Shown: piece by piece, positions 33,951 to 46,400 of the stretch
Numbering within the stretch: the stretch's first letter is position 1
Layout: each line of letters starts with the position of its first letter
Source: Drechslerella dactyloides
Taxonomy: Eukaryota > Ascomycota > Orbiliomycetes > Orbiliales > Orbiliaceae
Direction: 5' to 3'
Length of the DNA: 64,000 nt
Assembly (NCBI GenBank): GCA_020064725.1
Contig: JAGTWJ010000001.1
Span: forward strand, 1,798,001-1,862,000
Notes under the pieces: model-generated
What the model was told of the DNA's origin: nothing
The model's input: only the letters and a program-made list of their open reading frames with translations
The model's database searches: none
Program-made: the position numbers and the translations under genes

Positions 33951-34512
33951 ATCGAAGGTCGAAAAGAGAAGACCGGCCGCGAGAATGCTCTGTTTAACTC
34001 GCTCGTAGAGCTTCGGCACCTGTATGCCCTGAGCGAGAAAGGAGGTAGAGTTTCTGAACAACTTGAAGGACGTCTTGAAGGATTCAGTGTCGAAAACTGC
34101 GGTTTCAGCTCAAAGTTATCGTTTGCGAAGGTTGAAAACGAGAAAGAGAACACTGGCCGGCGCGAACAGAACTTTAAAGGGCTGTAGGATCGGACCAAAG
34201 GCTCCCGATCGAAACGGATAGCCAGAGTGCTAGTAGTAAATCAGTCGTCGACCTTACGTCAAGAGTAGCATCCAGAGGAATGATCCCATAACAGCAGCTG
34301 GAGCTGGATACGCGAGTGGGCTGTTCTGTGGGGCTGGGCTATCGATAGCTGGATTGCGCCACAGCCGCTTCCACTTGCTGTGGCGCTTCACACTACTCAA
34401 AATGACGTTCCAACGCAGCCAAGGCACAGAGGACACCAATCAGAACACATCTCTTCAAGCGGTAGACGCAGCGGCGCGCACAGCTTCAGTCAAGGCATCT
34501 TAATATCTGACG
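33951..34512. other. Divergent promoter between M16 peptidase and DSL1
   Basis: This contains a possible 37-codon upstream extension of the M16 gene (33951-34061). Nothing else was recognised. Confidence 0.5.
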
Positions 34513-37422
34513 ATGGTTAACGAGACGGAAATCGCCCGGGCGGTTCTGCAAGCTGTCGACGGTCTGTTCCCGGAGAGCGACGCAGTTTCCAGCGCTGAGC
34601 TCGCGCCCAACAACCTACCAGCTATACTCAGTCTGCTGCAAGAGACTATAGATGGCGTCAAGGTACTTTATGAAACCCCAATATTCTGCTTTCTTACGTT
34701 TGGTATACAAGCTCTAACTGTCTGCGCTCTACAGTCAGAGATCAAGCATGTCGGAGAATCGAATCAGGCCGAGGTCCTTGCTTGGACACAAGAAGCGCGG
34801 AACCTGCACGCAGAACTATCTCAGGACCACGAATCCCTCCATGATATCACGCACTTTGAATCGCAAGGCGCTGTCAGTAACTCGATACACCCCGTTCCCT
34901 GGATTCTGCCATCTCTCGATTCTGATGTTTACAAATCAAGAAACTAGACGACCGAGTCCGAGACCTCAGCAGTCAGCAGACGCTACTGACCAACGAAATC
35001 GCTTTTAATGAGGACCTCGTTGCTTTACTCTGCGATCTAAAAGAGCTGCAGGACGCTGTGAGCGATGCGCAGTCGCATGCTTTGGAAGGATCCTTAGAGC
35101 AGGCTTGCGGGCGGTTTGAACGGGCGAGCCGAGATTTCGACAAACTCTCTGGGTTCGATCACGTTTTGGCCGTTGGATTGATCAAGGAAAATATTCGCTC
35201 TCTGCGGGAAGGCTTAGTGGAACAAGTTCATAATGGCTGGGCGACCCTAATAACAGCGGACGCGGAAATGTCAAGCTTGACAATACTGAAGAGCGTTTCC
35301 CGTATGCCAAGCCCTCAACACTTCTCACGAGAGTACTGCTAACCGATATGTTACAGTCGGATCTGGGTCAGCTTCTGGAGATGATCTAGTAAAAGCTCTC
35401 GGGAGACTCGGGATCCTAAAAGAGCGGCTCGATCTCTTACACCACAAAATCACTCATATCCTGATCTTTCCGCGGTTGGATCCTAATTCTGGGGCTAACT
35501 ATCGGTTCTCAATCGATGCTGAGCGTACAAGAATCACACTCGAACATCGTGGTAGCCCGGATCCGACAGCAGGGGCACTTTACTCTGATCTCAAAACCAT
35601 CTTTGGATTTTTGTCGGAACGGTTGGGGCCGTCAATATCACAACTGCTCTCCAAAGTACTGACGCCTGCGGTCCTTAATCTGCTTATGGGCTCTTACCTC
35701 CCAGAATGCATTCCCACAGACCTGGACCATTTTAGCGAATTCGAAGGCATTCTCACCGAGACAACTGCGTTTGAAGGCTATATGGACAAAGCAGGCTGGC
35801 TCGGTGGGACCAGAGGCGAACTCAGAGATTGGGTATCCCGAGCTCCAAGGATATGGCTCAATCGTCGCCGTGAATCTGCGCTTGAGTCGCTGCGAAGGGC
35901 ATTTGCATCAGGACTTGGCGAACGGCACCGGGTGGAGCGTGTGGAACGAGTGAAACAGGTCGATGGAGTACTCGAAGAAGCGCCTAAGCCGATAGACGAA
36001 ACTGATGACCACTGGGATACGAACTGGGACGTTGAAATCGACGATGAAGAATCTGCGAAGAAGTCAGAAGCGACACTGCAATCTGCTTCCACTAAATCCA
36101 GGCAGGAAACGCAAGCGTCGATGGATGAGGATGAAGATGTTAGCGGATGGGGTTTCGACGACGATATTGATATAGAAGATGAGGGAGAATCCGGGAACAC
36201 GGCAGCTAAGACAGAGCTTCATTCTTTTGACCAGGACAAGGCCGCTGACGACAATATGGACTGGGGTTGGGGAGATGACGCGAACGGCGAGCCTCGAGAA
36301 ACGGAGAAGGAGGTTAAGGACATAACTCTGACCGAAACCTACAGCATCACTTCGATACCCCAAGAAGTCATCAACATTATTCTACATACGATCGACGAAG
36401 CTGAAAAGCTGGCACGACCACAATACTCTAATTTAAGAATCGCGTCGTCCACCTCCGGCTTATTGACCATCCCTTCATCTATCCTAACGGCTTACCGGGC
36501 TCTATCCGGGATATTCTACCGAGACGACCCCAGCCCGGCGATTTGTATATACAACGACTGCGAATGGCTGGAAGAACATTTGGCGGAGCTGGAGAACGAC
36601 GTTAAAAGTCGGCCCGGACCATTCAGTAGCTTCGACCTCCAGCCGAGCATAAAGGCAATATCAACATTTGGACGGAGGTCGTATTGGAAAGAAATGGTGG
36701 GTGTCTGACATCTCTCAAGTTGTTTGAAATGCATTCTAAGCTGTTCGCCGCGTACAGGACAGTAAGCGCGTTATTTTGTCGGATTTAATGGACGGGGCCC
36801 AAGGATTCGAGAACTGCACGCAATACCCGATGTCTCTTAACTGTGAAACGGCAGTCACAAGTGTCGTAGAAGCGATCCAGGGAATAGAGATGCAGTGGCG
36901 GGTATGTCTACTCCCACAATATGTGTCACTCATCAAAACGCTGACAACCATACCTAGGACACTCTTTCGCGATCTGCGTTGCTACAATCGCTCGGATCGC
37001 TGTTGAATACAGTGGTCACAAAATTCATAAATGACATTGAGGATCTTGGCGATATCTCTGCAGATGCATCAGTGAGTCTGGCATCCTACGTTGCAGAAAT
37101 TGGGAAGCTAGACAGCCTATTCCAAATGCCAGACCAGCCCAGGGATGCTGTCCCTTTGACAGCGGTAAGTGCTCGCTAATTTCGAAGGTATTGGACTCAT
37201 TGGTTCCTGACGCTAATACCATTATAGGTGTACTGTGAAAAGTGGCTTAAGTTTCAGTACCTTGGAAATATTTTGGACAGCACAATGGTTGAGATTACCG
37301 AGCTTTGGAGGGAAGGTGCCTTGGTTGACTTTGACAGAGACGAGTTGATTGATTTGGTGAAAGCCTTATTCGCGGACAGTGAGAAACGGTCGAAGGTAAT
37401 CGAGGAGCTCCGAAGGGTGTGA
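34513..37422 (+). CDS. DSL1: Dsl1/ZW10 tethering-complex subunit
   Basis: Subunit of the ER Dsl1/NRZ tether that captures Golgi-derived COPI vesicles (animal ZW10 also works at kinetochores). About eight exons. The start is MVNETEIARAVLQAVDGLFP; then SEIKHVGESNQAEVLAWTQE; coiled coil KLDDRVRDLSSQQTLLTNEI; then GWATLITADAEMSSLTILKS; a large exon from about 35357 to 36697 with HILIFPRLDPNSGANYRFSI; and two acidic tryptophan-rich segments (HWDTNWDVEIDDEE, VSGWGFDDDIDIED, NMDWGWGDDANGEP), which resemble the COPI-binding acidic/W lasso of Dsl1. The C-terminal exons are conserved: MSLNCETAVTSVVEAIQGIE and VYCEKWLKFQYLGNILDSTM through WREGALVDFDRDELIDLVKA, stop at 37422. About 830 residues. Confidence 0.88.
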
Positions 37423-38289
37423 TTTTTGCGCCGAACACCAAACTACGTCACCGCCAACAATCGCGTATAGAAGTATATGGACCCAGCTATTTTCACTCGC
37501 TGCAGAAGTTCCCCGTTATTCATAATGACTTAATTCCTTAATTACATAACGTGGATCAAACCTGACTGCTGGTACACGTTGGTAAAATATGTAGCTGTGC
37601 TCGAAGATATACACACTTGCCTCCTAAACCAAATTGCAGCAGCGAAGGACAGTCACCTCTCGAAACGCCAGCCGGCCTGTACAGGGAGTACATATGTATT
37701 CCATGAAGCCATCTACAGAGGGTCAATGCATCATGCATGGCCAGCTCACAGTTCTGGTTCATTTACGTGTAAATACAGATAGCTGCATGCACGAGCTCGG
37801 TAATTATGTTCAGTTGGCACATGTGTACATCTCGCTGCGGCTATCTAGTGCTCGATACATTGCATTAATTTGATGCGAAAAAAAGGCAGCCTCGTTACCC
37901 CGCCGCGTAAATCTAGTGTTTGCTCTATGTTGCCGGCACGACTATTCTAGTATATATAGGAACATCAACCCAACATTAGAGAGTGCTTGTTCTTGGGGCT
38001 TCTCGAACGCGGTGTCTCATCTATCATCAGCTCTAGCATCTCTCTGGTGGATAAAGGTGTACAATTGTATGTAGCGCATACCACTAAGCTAAGTAATTAG
38101 AACCATATTTCTAGATTCATCAGCTTGGCTGGCCGTATGTTAGTACCAGCTGCTAGCAGCGCAGCTTAATTGCTCTTGATCGAACGAGATTTCATGTTGA
38201 CTTGTATCGATCTAGGAATTTACAGTCCATTCTGATCATATCGGTGGAAAGAGTATACTACTAGATGCATATGATTCAAGACCTTTCAT
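37423..38289. other. Intergenic
   Basis: AT-rich, about 870 bp, lying between DSL1 and an uncharacterised gene. It has no recognisable gene, repeat array or RNA. Confidence 0.5.
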
Positions 38290-40843
38290 TTGGAGTTATC
38301 CGCAATGTCAAAATCAATCCGGAAGCAACGGGAGGTGATTGATCAAACTGACCATAGTATCGCGGAGGCCACCGTCTCGGAGAGCCGGTGGGAGGTATCA
38401 AAGAGAATGGCTTTAGATGGTCTCGCAGCGGCTTTAGACAAACACAAGTCCGGCAGCAATCGTGCAAGTATCGTTAAATTTCTCGAGGACAAGACTAGCA
38501 TTGAGTCGCCCATATCGCAATGCATCACAATCAGCGATTCAGTTATCGAGGACCACTCTAAATTTGAACCTAGTGTCCAAATGAATCGATTCCCCTGCTG
38601 TGTTCACAATATTCTCGAGATTCTTGTGAAAGCAAAAAATGTTGCTATATATAATAGACCAGTTCGGGAAGTTTTGGAGAAGACGGGAGTTCTCTGGTAT
38701 TCGCTGAGTGTCATCTTGTCTGTAAGTTTCCATAAAAAATTCATGCCCCGTTTTTTGATGACATCTGGATGCCGCAAAGCTTTGAGTAAGATTTAATGGT
38801 AATCGATAGACCATACCCGAGCCGACGCCTCGCCGCTGCACCAAAGGAGGAGACCGGTACTATCAGATAACCCATCCCATGGACGTGACAATTTGGGAGC
38901 TGGAGACCTGGAGATATATCGTTGGAGTATTCCTTCTCTGTCGGTTGTATCAAGAGTTACACCAAGGCCCACAATGCACAAATATGGAACATTTGAGGGG
39001 CGTTTATGGCGTAACAATGGCTCTTGGTACTCTGCTTAATGTTTTATGGTCTTCCGTTGAAGAGATAAAAAAAGACATCAAGAAAACCCAAATCTCAGTA
39101 GAAGGCGGGCTAGCCATGAGGTCTTACATTGATAAGTTTACTACCGAGGTACCCCACGCTCGAACATCACTATACAAGCGTATAAAAGTTGAATTCAACG
39201 GCTTGGTGACAAGAAAGTATTCCGATGACGAAACGCTCATCGATATAATAATGCAGCACCTACTGGGTTAGTATCACTGCTGGCTCTTTGCCACTCCAAT
39301 CGTTCATCTAGGCTCCCGCATTATATGGAAACCAATATTAATAACCGATTGACTAACCAATGCCCCTCTGCTTTTAGAAGACACAACGAATGTTCCTCTT
39401 ACCAAAAATTTCTGTCGAGAGTTGGCTGTATTGCATTTACCTGTAGCTACTCCGATACAGGGTAAGTACGGGTTCGATTCCTAAATTTGAAAGGATGGAA
39501 GACCCAAGATAGGTCGCCGCTGACATATACGGAAGTCTGGAACAGCTACAACACGCTTAGGCATAGCTCTCGTAAAATCTCGATTTCCCACGGGAAGGTC
39601 TCTGACCATGGAACAGTTGACCATGTCGAAAAGGCCGCCGCGACTGAGGTCTCGCATAATACCAGGGAATGCACATGTGAAGGTATCTCGGTTTCGGTCT
39701 TTTCGGCAATGGGAATATATGCTCGTAACCTCCATACTTATTACTTCGAACCTGTAAGACTGGACGGATTTGATCGTGTTTGGTGGTCTTGTGTAAGTGT
39801 GGTGTCCAGACTGCAGCTATGTAACCAGTTCCTGATAGATTTAAGGATAGATCTGTGGGGAGAGGATCTTTGCAGATATTCAAACTCGAGATGTCAAGAT
39901 GTTCCAAGATTTCATCAAGCCGTATTCAGTCGTCCCCTGCATTCAGCATCCCGACAATTTCCCACCTCAGCCGAAAGTGAGACTTCTTCCTGACTGGGTC
40001 TTGGATATCTTTCGGAAGTCTCCCCCTTCATTACCTCAGCATGTCAGCATTGCGAATGGTTCCACAGCTAGCCCAGCCGGCGTTTCGCAGTCCTATCCTC
40101 TCGCTACAGCGGCACCTCTAACGAATCCACCAACACCAGGGAACTACCTATTTCTTTGCGTTGGCGGGGATGACAAAGAATGCAAATTGAAGGAAAATTC
40201 TGTGCACACATCCATGCTGGACGTTGATTTTTTTCAGCTTCTAAGATCAGAATATTTCCAACGCAACTCTGGCCTCAGGCGGTTGAGACTAGTACTCCGT
40301 AAGCTTCTGTCGATCGATTTTGTTAAGGTACGTACGGATATCATAGTGCATGTGTATCTTAACACTAAGTAGGTCTTACTATTCAAGTTCGAGGTTGATC
40401 CGGACAAAGACCTCGATATCATCTGCCGGGAAGCACCCGACCACGTCCCCCCAGCTTCGGAGACGATGTACGTTTACGATAGGAGAATGAGCCCACCAAT
40501 ACCTGCAGCCTTCATGATGAAGTATTTTCGATCGCCCGAATGTTTACGTCGAATTTTAACTCCAGCATTGATTAAGCGAGTGCCGAAGAAGCGAGGGTTG
40601 ATTGAATTCGATCTCGTCAATGGCGATATCCTCAAACCGGGTTGGGGGCTCCACTTTCGAGAGGGAAAAGATGAGTTTATGATCAGGGCTATATCAGTGA
40701 TAGTCCTATTTCTGGCGGCGTTATTTGGCGTTATATGGAGTGTGGTGAATGGTAGCATACAGGACGGATTTTCAGTCTCTGCATTTGCTCTAACGGCCAT
40801 GACGATGGTGATTTCACTCATTCAGCTTTACTTTATGGATTAG
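38290..40843 (+). CDS. Uncharacterised fungal protein with C-terminal two-TM hairpin (accessory type)
   Basis: Not a family I can name. Exons that join in frame: 38290-38721, 38810-39266, one at about 39379-39462 (EDTTNVPLTKNFCRELAVLH), 39495 to about 39683 or beyond, one from about 39877-39899 to 40327, and 40373-40843. The join after ECTCE (39683) is uncertain: either a donor at 39684 to an acceptor near 39876, or a longer exon ending near 39792. About 650-700 residues. The N-terminal 300 residues are helical (VLEKTGVLWYSLSVILS, LWSSVEEIKKDIKKTQISVE). The conserved-looking core is DVDFFQLLRSEYFQRNSGLR, then LRKLLSIDFVK, VPPASETMYVYDRR and PKKRGLIEFDLVNGDILKPG with WGLHFREG. It ends in two transmembrane helices (AISVIVLFLAALFGVIWSVV and SAFALTAMTMVISLIQLYF) separated by NGSIQDGFSV. 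Similar C-terminal regions recur in uncharacterised proteins of other filamentous fungi. No enzyme motif was seen. Confidence 0.62.
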
Positions 40844-41149
40844 CTAGTCTCGGAACATTTGGATTAGCGCAGATTGAGCTTTTGAAATTGAGTCGAAGAC
40901 AATAGTATATATCGCTGAGTCGCTTCCTATTCATAGAATTTCTAGCCGCCCATATGTACATAATTCCAAGATTCGAAGGTTCTAGCTAATGCTACGGGTT
41001 GCTACAGTAGCTAGTGGCTGGGTGCGGCCTGTTGTATTATGGTTAACGATGTGTTGTAGGCGACGTCGCGTCGTTCGTTCGCAAACGCGAAGCTTCAACC
41101 GACTCCTTCTCGACACCGAACAGAACACCACACCACTATTCACAGAATC
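40844..41149. other. Intergenic: POL31 promoter
   Basis: These 306 bp lie between the accessory-type gene and POL31. The motif GGCGACGTCGCGTCG near 41060 is a GC-rich palindrome-like element of the kind seen at replication-gene promoters (ACGCGT itself is not present). No gene was recognised. Confidence 0.4.
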
Positions 41150-42985
41150 ATGACCAAGTACGTATATCCAAGAGTAGGCCCCCCTCTTAGTCCAAGGGAT
41201 GGCTAACCTGATGGTCTTCCGTTAGCGAAACGCCCCCGTTCGAGCGCCAGCAAACCGTTTACAAGACCGACCCTCAATTCCAGCTCGACTCCCACTCCTA
41301 CCAAACGCAATATGTCGATATATACTTCCTGCGGCTCGCGCAGCTCAAGCCCATCGTCGAGGCCGCTGGCGCTGAGCGATGGGATGGGATGGAGGTACGC
41401 TGTCGTACGCCGTCAGACTCTGCTGCTACTTCTCCCAAGCTGACAGTACGGTGCTCTATAGATCGCGGGCGAAGCTGTCCACCGTGTTGAACGCGTGCTA
41501 GATGTACGACAAGGTCCGCCTGATATGTCTTTACGATACCAGCAGCAGATACAGGGAGTCGATACCGTGTTGTGAATATGGATGGGATCTAAACCTTCCG
41601 GTGCGCGTTATAGGAGAGCTGTGCTGGGTCGCAGGGACAGTATACATGGAGATGCCGCTGAAACCCAACGTTCTCGAAGACATATCCAAAGATGTACGAC
41701 ATCATGCATCCAACGTCACTCTGAGCGATATGCTAATGAGCCGACTACTAGCACTTTATATCGGCTCCACCGGCTCGCCAAAAGTACCGTGATTTCCAAA
41801 AGGACGAGATCATGCTCGAAGACGAGTCCGGCCGCATCCGCCTCATCGGCAATACTATCACCCATGAAACCCTGGTTACCGGCTGCGTGATCGCGGTAAT
41901 GGGCACGGAAACCGCCAGCGGCGAATTCGAAGTCGTCGACGTCCTCTTCCCGGAGCTCCCACCGCAGCCAGAACGGCTTCCACCACCTAGCACCTCACCG
42001 ACCAACAAGCGCTACGTCGGCCTTATCAGCGGGCTGAATATCACCGGCAACATGCACGAAAGCATAGAAACGCATCTCCTGGTCGAATACCTCCTTGGCG
42101 AGACCGGTACCCAGGCCGAGCAGTCGAAATCTTCAAACATCTCCCGCCTCATAATCGCGGGTAATTCTCTCGCCGATCCAAACTTGCACGCCGCCGACGA
42201 TGCCGCAGCCGCAACCGGCAGCAGCAGCGGAGCACGACCCAAAGGTAAGAAGTACGGCTACGACGCCGCCGCATATAACGCAAAGCCCACAACCACGCTC
42301 GACACTCTCCTCGCGGACCTCTGCACCTCTATCAGCGTCACTCTCATGCCTGGTGAAAACGACCCAGCAAACGCCTCGCTCCCGCAGCAGAAAATGCATC
42401 CGACAATGTTCCCCGCGGCGAAATTCTACACAGGGTCAACATTCATCCCAGCCACAAATCCCTGCGCCTGCGAGATTGATGGTGTCCGATTCCTCGGTAC
42501 AGGCGGCCAAACGATCGATGATATCTTCAAATACGTTGACGGCGACGACCGACTCGATATGATGGAGAAGACACTACGATGGCGGCACGTTGCACCCACA
42601 GCGCCGGATACGCTATGTAAGCTCTCACGTAACTAAATATCAGCATGAAACTATCAAGAGATTGACTAATGTACATCCAGGGTGCTATCCCTTCCAGGAA
42701 GTTGACCAATTCATCATAGACTCCTGTCCACACATCTACTTTGTCGGCAACCAGCCAGAATTCGGCACGCGACTGGCATACGGTACGTTCCATCCCCTTA
42801 TTTGTTACAACACCGACGTCGTGTACTAACAAACTCGCCTCGAAATCCTAGGCCCCAACGACCAGGTTGCGCGTCTGATAACTGTGCCCAAGTTCTCGGA
42901 GACCGGCGAGCTGGTCCTCGTTGATCTTGATACGCTCGAATGCGAGGTGGTTAGCTTCAAGTCGCAGTCCGCAGCGACAGCTTGA
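41150..42985 (+). CDS. POL31: DNA polymerase delta small (B) subunit
   Basis: Regulatory B subunit of replicative DNA polymerase delta. Seven exons: 41150-41157 (8 nt), 41226-41394, 41462-41513, 41614-41693, 41752-42616, one from 42681, and a last exon to 42985. The protein starts MTNETPPFERQQTVYKTDPQ, then YQTQYVDIYFLRLAQLKPIV, VLDVRQGELCWVAGTVYMEM, PNVLEDISKDHFISAPP. The OB-fold/phosphoesterase part reads MLEDESGRIRLIGN, RYVGLISGLNITGN, TTTLDTLLADLCTSISVTLM, PGENDPANASLPQQKMH, DQFIIDSCPHIYFVGNQPEF and PNDQVARLITVPKFSETGEL near the C-terminus. As in other eukaryotic B subunits, the calcineurin-like fold lacks the full metal-binding set. A low-complexity Ala/Ser insertion (DDAAAATGSSSGARPKG) lies in the middle. 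About 450 residues. Confidence 0.93.
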
Positions 42986-43449
42986 AACCATTTGTTATGG
43001 TTTCTATGCAATTTTGGACCTCAAGCGTTGATGAGATATTGATAACGACTACAACTTGATAAGCATGTAGTACAATGCTAGATTAGAGCCATGCAGTCGT
43101 GGCTTTCTCGCAGCTTTACGTAGCAATAATGTGTAAACCTGGAACTGAATACGCAGTCAGGCTCACCACCATGTGGCGCCATAGACACAATATATGAGCC
43201 TCAAAGAAGAATGCAATATTACGAGAAATCAATGATGGTAGGGCGTGACGCTGACACATGCGTGCACGTACTTGCTTGATTTGGTCTCACTCATCTCATA
43301 CCTTATGATCACCCGCCAGAAGTAAAATACAGAAAACATCTCGCGACAGGAAAGAAAAGGTAGAGATGGACGCCATGCATATAACCGCAATCCACTCCAC
43401 TAAACGCCGCCCAGACACAAAATGCAAATATGAGTACAGTTCATAAGCG
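42986..43449. other. Gap between convergent POL31 and IRC20-like genes
   Basis: This is the 3' regions of both genes; no additional feature was recognised. Confidence 0.6.
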
Positions 43450-46400
43450 TCACTCCATCCTCGCCCGCTTGCTCGCACGGCTGAATCCGATATCGTTGCT
43501 ATCGCTTCGAACCCGACCCTGCACGCTGATCGTTGCCGGCCCCACCGCGGAATCGTCCACGAAATTGCCTCTGCCCGCTTCTCTCGCACTGGCCACCGCC
43601 TCACGGTGCACCTGCTCCGCAACCACGCCGTCGACAACCGCACCCCTCTCCCGACTAACCTGAAAGAGACAACTCCACAACTGCTCGTTATCGACAACCT
43701 CTCCACCGCCCTTCCCACGCTCGACCATCTTGACGGCTCCCTCCAACTGCATTGAATTCGCCTCCTCAAGCTGCATCTCCAGTTCTTCCCCTTCTTGCCC
43801 GCCGTAACTGTCGGCTCTCGCCCGCTTCTTCCCCTTGGGGTCGGCGTTCCCGACTATCCGCTTCTTCTTCGGACTCTCACGCGCGCTCAGCATCTCGAGC
43901 CGTCGCTTCGTGGCGTGTCGGTATACGCCTTCCTCTACCGTTCCGCCAATGACGTACAGATACACACCCGTCTCGCGTCGCTGTCCGATGCGGTGCACGC
44001 GCGCAATCGCCTGCAGTTCGAGACCGGTGTTCACGAGCGGCTCGCACAGAAACACATTACTCGCATCCACAAGCGTCAGTCCCGCGCTCTGGCTGCGTGC
44101 ATGCAGAAGGAACACCTCGACCTTGGGGTCCTTCTTGAAGCTGTGCAAGCCGCCGGCTTTATCCTCCAGACTCGCGAAACCGATGTCGTTGAGGCGCAGC
44201 GCGTTCTGGAAGACGTCGAGCACTTCTTTCCATTGGCTGAAGATGACGGACTTTGTCGCGCTCGTCCGCCGGATCCAGAGGAGGTGCTTGACGACCATGT
44301 CGATTTTCGAGCCGAAGGACATGTTGACAGGTATCTTTTTGATCTGTTGGAAGGTTTCCTCGTCGATGCCCGTGTATATCCGGATATCTTTGGTCTGTTC
44401 GTGATCGTTCGCGGATGTGGAAGTCGTAGGTGTAGCTGTATTTCCTGAGTTCGTAGTCGCCGAGGAAGGCGGGTCCGATGTATCCCGTACCTCCTTCTCG
44501 ATCGTGATGTCCTCTGCGTGGTAGCGTACCGGGTACAAGTCCACGTTCCGCAGCTTGCGTTTGCAAACCGGGCAGGACGGATGGTGCTTAAACCATGCGT
44601 CCATGCACTCCATACAGAACTGGTGCCCGCACACCGTCAAGACGCCTAGCGCAACAGGATCCTGACAGATGATACATAGCCGCTGCGATTCTCCCTGCGT
44701 CTCCTGGAGATGTTGTAGAAAGCGTCCCTTCGCCGCGAGTCGTGCGACGCTGGTGGATAACGAGTTTATCTGCGCAACGTACTTGGCTAGTAGCTCGTCT
44801 ACGTCTTTCACATGGTTGGCTCTGAGCACTTTCTTCTCGTCGAACTGCTGCACCATGTCGGAAATGGCCTGCAGTTGACGGTAAAACTCGACACGGGCGT
44901 TGAAGACCTCCGCTAGAAATTTGGTCTCCTTTTCAAGCCCCTTAAGCGCCTTTTCTTGTTCTGCGAGAAGTGGCTGTAGCTTGGAGAGGGTTTGCGTGAC
45001 GAGTCCAGCTTCGGCTTTGGCACGGGAGCTGCTTGTCGCACTGTCGCGGGTAGGATGCGCCAGTCGTCTTAGTTTAGCAATCAGCCCTTTCATCGAATGC
45101 GGCATGGCGGAAGTACCGGTGACGATGTCGGAATCGACGTTGATGGGCTTGACGTCGTCTCTCCTCGCGCTCAGCTCTTGGAAGAGAGTTTTATGTTTGT
45201 CGTCCTGGCCTTCCGCTCGTTCCTTTGCTGTTCTCATTTCAGCTGCAGCGAGTCCCGATGTGATACCAGTCAAGGCCTCACTTCTGTCTGAAACGACCGC
45301 ACGCAGTAAGGAGACGTAGAGGAAGCCCTCGTCCTGGCTTTCCGCGGACTGTTGCAGCTCGTCTCCTTCGGCGCCTTCTTCCTGGTCGATGAGCGGGGTT
45401 TGCAGAATCTGAATGAGCCTCTCCCGCCATTCGTCGAGCACGTCCGCTTGTTCGTTCAGCTTCTCAGCCAGCATTACGATATCATCGATGATAGAGCTGG
45501 ACTCAATGCCGCCTTTCTGGTCTTTCATCCAAAGCTCGGGAATATCCACAAAGTCTTGCATTTCAGTGCGCTTGTGGATTGCAGCGATGAAATTGTTGAC
45601 GTGAGCGTCCTGCTCTGACATGAGCTCCTTCCGGAGCTGTTGGGCAATATCGTAGTGTTCGTCCTCGAGTTCGCTGTACCGTTCCCGCTCGTCATGTTGC
45701 TCCTCGTCGTCTTCGGGAATGTCGTCTTTCAGGTTGAAATATGCGCTTCCGATAAGGAAATGGAAGAGATGCTTCGCCTCGATAAAATCTCTGAGGCGAT
45801 TCTTCCGCTTGTTCAACTCGCTCGCGGGACCGTTGCCATCTTCTTCGTCGGCGTCTTCGTCATCGGAATCCGCATCATCGCTAGGTGAGCGTGAGCGGGG
45901 TGACTCCGGCCTGTGATTTTTGCGATGAAGCTTTTCTGCTTCCCGCCGGAGGGTTTCGGTTTCGACATCCTTCCGACAGTCCTCGACGGCGGCGTCAAGC
46001 GATTCGAGGTACTCGTTCAGCAGATCGATTGCGAACTGTGGCAGGTTGCGAGCCTCCAGAGTAGCGTGTGCGCGGGCTGCGACCACGAGCAGCATCGCAC
46101 GCTCATCTTGCTTCGCGCTCGTCAAATTCTGCTGTATCATCGCCTCGAGGACTAGAATAAATAGGATGCATTAGCGTCGGATTCTCTTGACATGAATATA
46201 TATAGAAATTACTCACCCTCATCGACGGTCCGGAGCGGCCCACTTGTCCCCAGGGCCCTCCTGTTGCGCGTACCAACTTCCGGGTGCACGCACGTCTGTC
46301 TCAACCGCACCAACCACTCTCTCATCCGAGACCGCGTCTCCTCGCTGTCAGGGTCCCATTCCTCGGCCAGCGGCGAGCCATCCAGATGCACACCGATGAG

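Noticed and set aside
39473..39483. GGTTCGATTCC, identical to a tRNA B-box
   Set aside because: The flanking bases cannot form a T-arm stem or acceptor stem, and it lies in an intron of the accessory gene.
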